This document shows positions 4,595-7,086 of a DNA stretch of 7,086 bases, piece by piece; the first letter of the stretch is position 1, and each line of letters begins with the position of its first letter. The position numbers and the translations under genes are program-made. This DNA comes from an uncultured Chromatiaceae bacterium (lineage in GTDB: Bacteria > Pseudomonadota > Gammaproteobacteria > Enterobacterales > Alteromonadaceae). The notes under the pieces were generated by a model that had not been told where the DNA came from, made no database searches, and was given only the letters and a program-made list of their open reading frames with translations. The stretch is from assembly GCA_946481195.1 (NCBI GenBank), contig CAMLNG010000191.1, forward strand, positions 1 through 7,086. Direction: 5' to 3'.

Positions 4595-7086
4595 GCGTCA
4601 ACCTGCGCCGGGATGCGTTTGACGCGATCTAACCGGCGTTCGATACCGGCAGCCGCTTCCAGATAGGCAGTTTTCACTGGCTTGGTCGTTGCTGCCGCTG
4701 CTTTTTGCCGTAACAGGCTTGCGGTGGCGGCATCGCGCGCTGAACCTAACAATGAAGCATCAAAACCATCGCGGCGCAGCGGATCTAAACGCTCGTCAAA
4801 CGCCGCCTGATTGGCCAGATAAAAATCATAGGCCAGCTGCGTATGTTCCAGCGCAACCCGGTTTAACAACCCAGGCGCAAATTGTTTTGGCGTTAAATCG
4901 GTCAGTAACAACGCCAGCGCCTGTTTAGCCAGCGCCGCATCTTTGGCCGAAGCCAGCGCGCCTAACAGGCGGCGTTTTTCCGTGCTGTTGCTGGTGTTGG
5001 CGGCCAGCGTTTTCAGCTGTGCAAAGTCAGCTGCCGTGGCCTGAGTGCCGACAATTTTCAGCACCACGCCGTATAGATCGCCAGGTAATACATTTTTATC
5101 GGTCTGACTGGCAGCAAATCTTTTCCGCGCTTCGCCAATAACTTCTTGATCGCCAAGCTCCGCCAGCACGCCAATCAGGCTGCTGCGCAGAATGCTGGTG
5201 TTATCAGACTCACCGGCCTGTTTTTCCCAGCCGACTTTGGCAAACAACGCCTGTGCCCGTTTCAGCGCAAAAGCTTTGTAAGCAGCGTCGCCCGGCAAAC
5301 CGCGGTATAAATCGGTAAAGCCTTCTAACTGCTGCACCACATCGGTGGAAATAATAGGGTTGGCATCAACCGGCAGTTGCTGCGTCAGTGCCAGATAACG
5401 GCTGATGTCGCTGTAACCGGCGTAACCCAGTGCCACGCTGTCTTTGAGTAAACCCAGCTGATCAACCGCCGGCAATGTTGCAAAGCCTTTCACCACATCG
5501 GCGAATAACGCATCGCTGTAATCCACCCGGTAATAACCAGTCTGGCCGGCGTTGACCGTCACAGCGCCACAACCCGGCAAAGTCATAGTCTGCCCGGCAT
5601 CACCACGAATTTCAGCGCGGGCTGCCGCCTGACCGGCGACTTGTGCGGTGACCGGCACTGTCCACTGTTGTGCTTGTTTTGACGCCGCATCCAGACCAAA
5701 GCGGCCTTGGGTTAAGGTCAGCGTTGTGTTGCCCTGCTGACATTCAGCTTTTAAAGCCGTGATTAAAGGCACACCAATCTGGTTGGTAAAATCGTTGGCA
5801 ATGGCTTCTACCGGCCGGCCTGAAGCTTGCGCTAAGGCTTGCCACAGGTTGCTGGTCACTGTATTGCCATACTGGTGTTTTTGCATATAAGCACGCACAC
5901 CGGCGCGGAACGCCTCTTCACCGAGATAAGCTTCCAGCATAGTGATGACCGACAAGCCTTTGGAATAGGTAATACCGTCAAAAGCAGCATTGGCTTCTTC
6001 CAGATTACGCACCGGCTGCACTATCGGGTGCGACGTTTCCTGCGCATCCTGGAACATGGCGTAATTGCGCGAACCGACAGCACCTAATTCGGCATGCCAC
6101 TGCGGATAAAAATGCTGGCTGGCTTTGGATTCCATCCAGGAAGCAAAACCTTCGTTCAGCCATAAATCATCCCACCACTGCATGGTGACAATATTGCCAA
6201 ACCATTGGTGCGCCATTTCGTGGCCGACCACGGCAAACACTTCTTGTTTGTCACTGGTGTTGGAGAATTGCGGGTCAAGCAATAAGGTGCCTTCGAAATA
6301 CATCACGGCGCCCCAGTTTTCCATGGCACCAAAACCACCGGCGCCCGGCACTGCGATATGGTCCAGCTTTGGCAGCGGATACTGCACGCCGAAGTAATCG
6401 TTGTAATAATCCAGCAGTTGGTATGAAGCGTTTAAGGCAAATGCGCCTTTGACCGCATCGCCTTTTTTCGCCACGACACCATGTTCAATGCCGCCGGAAC
6501 GGCCAGAAATACGCTCATAATCGCCGGCGCCGACATACAGCAGGTAGCTGCTCATTTTCACGCTCGGGGCAAAATCAACGCGGTTGCGGCCATCCGGCAG
6601 TGGTTGGCGGCGTTGCTCGGGCATGTTGGATAAAGCCAGCTGGTTTTTCGGTTCAATAATACTGATTTTAAACACGGCTTTATGCGCAGGCTCATCCCAC
6701 ATTGGCGCTAACTTACGCGCATCGCCCGGCTCAAACTGACTGGACAACATCCGGCCTGTGCTGCCATCCGGCTTGCTGTAGTCGGTGACAAATAAACCGG
6801 CCGATTGTTCGTAGATTTTACCCTGATAGCGCACGCGCAGCTGGTGTTTGCCGGGGCTGACCGGCGTTTTGAAGTGCACACGCTGCGTGGCGGCGACCAC
6901 TTCGGTATCGACCTTTTTACCGTCGATACTGGCGTCGATGATAGTTAAATCCAGTGCGTTCAGCACCAGCTCACTGAGTGTCTGACTGGCGGTAAAATCC
7001 AAAGTCAGTTCGCCCTGAAAACTTAGCTTCTGCAAATCCGGATCTATGGTCAGCTGGTACAGTTGCGGGCTGGCACCGGCCGGTAA
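4570..7086 (-). CDS. M1-family zinc aminopeptidase, puromycin-sensitive/ERAP1_C type (N-terminus outside window)
   Basis: The visible part is 838 residues, open to the window edge. It removes N-terminal amino acids from peptides using one zinc ion. Counting from 7086, the order is: an N-terminal beta domain (about 1-205) starting with the typical YQLTIDPDL; the catalytic domain with GAMEN (253-257), HEMAHQWFGN (zinc ligands His289 and His293, catalytic Glu290), third ligand Glu312 in NEGFAS at exact HEXXH-X18-E spacing, and catalytic Tyr374 in GITYSKG; then a long helical ERAP1_C-like domain from about 500 to the end. All key residues are intact. The domain type separates it from E. coli PepN, which ends in a different domain. 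A TTG at 7035 is not the start, because conserved M1 sequence continues upstream of it. A secretion signal, common in related proteins, would lie outside the window. Its 3' end overlaps the unknown gene at 4016-4594. Confidence 0.95.
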   Translation of the reverse strand, partial: LPAGASPQLYQLTIDPDLQKLSFQGELTLDFTASQTLSELVLNALDLTIIDASIDGKKVDTEVVAATQRVHFKTPVSPGKHQLRVRYQGKIYEQSAGLFVTDYSKPDGSTGRMLSSQFEPGDARKLAPMWDEPAHKAVFKISIIEPKNQLALSNMPEQRRQPLPDGRNRVDFAPSVKMSSYLLYVGAGDYERISGRSGGIEHGVVAKKGDAVKGAFALNASYQLLDYYNDYFGVQYPLPKLDHIAVPGAGGFGAMENWGAVMYFEGTLLLDPQFSNTSDKQEVFAVVGHEMAHQWFGNIVTMQWWDDLWLNEGFASWMESKASQHFYPQWHAELGAVGSRNYAMFQDAQETSHPIVQPVRNLEEANAAFDGITYSKGLSVITMLEAYLGEEAFRAGVRAYMQKHQYGNTVTSNLWQALAQASGRPVEAIANDFTNQIGVPLITALKAECQQGNTTLTLTQGRFGLDAASKQAQQWTVPVTAQVAGQAAARAEIRGDAGQTMTLPGCGAVTVNAGQTGYYRVDYSDALFADVVKGFATLPAVDQLGLLKDSVALGYAGYSDISRYLALTQQLPVDANPIISTDVVQQLEGFTDLYRGLPGDAAYKAFALKRAQALFAKVGWEKQAGESDNTSILRSSLIGVLAELGDQEVIGEARKRFAASQTDKNVLPGDLYGVVLKIVGTQATAADFAQLKTLAANTSNSTEKRRLLGALASAKDAALAKQALALLLTDLTPKQFAPGLLNRVALEHTQLAYDFYLANQAAFDERLDPLRRDGFDASLLGSARDAATASLLRQKAAAATTKPVKTAYLEAAAGIERRLDRVKRIPAQVDAWLKTQQL

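Noticed and set aside
7033..7035. TTG as start of the minus-strand aminopeptidase
   Set aside because: The frame stays open to 7086 and the upstream residues (YQLTIDPDL) are typical M1 N-terminal domain, so the gene begins beyond the window.

Overview
This window looks like chromosomal DNA from a marine or freshwater gammaproteobacterium of the Alteromonadales/Chromatiaceae type (Rheinheimera, Alishewanella or Arsukibacterium-like). The basis is the moderately GC-rich coding sequence, an ArfA of clear gammaproteobacterial type, and a periplasmic-type ABC permease/M1 peptidase fusion. The genus is an inference from protein character, not a database match. The window is tightly packed, with no mobile element, CRISPR array, tRNA or rRNA that I can see.

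Left part (1-3714, + strand): the 3' end of an ABC transporter ATPase gene (2-445) is joined by an ATGA overlap to a 1090-residue membrane protein (442-3714). That protein has two blocks of about six transmembrane helices followed by an extracytoplasmic M1-family metallopeptidase domain. The two genes should form one ABC exporter-like complex with a peptidase fused to its permease. What it transports or cleaves is not known from the sequence.

Middle (3715-4048, + strand): an 88-bp gap holds a perfect 9-bp inverted repeat and an extended -10 promoter. It leads into a short gene recognised as arfA, the alternative ribosome-rescue factor. A 16-bp hairpin with a GCAA tetraloop and T-runs lies inside the arfA reading frame, before its stop codon. 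This is the known arfA design: its own mRNA is made without a stop codon, so functional ArfA accumulates only when tmRNA rescue fails.

Right part (4016-7086, - strand): a convergent pair of genes. The upstream one is a classical M1 aminopeptidase of the puromycin-sensitive/ERAP1_C type, whose 5' end lies beyond the window. It overlaps the start of a 192-residue conserved-looking protein of unknown function. The 3' end of the unknown gene overlaps the unread tail of arfA by 33 bp, and the arfA hairpin can serve as terminator for both directions.

The most noteworthy items are the intragenic arfA terminator, the permease-peptidase fusion with a shifted zinc-ligand spacing, and the uncharacterised gene translationally linked to the aminopeptidase.
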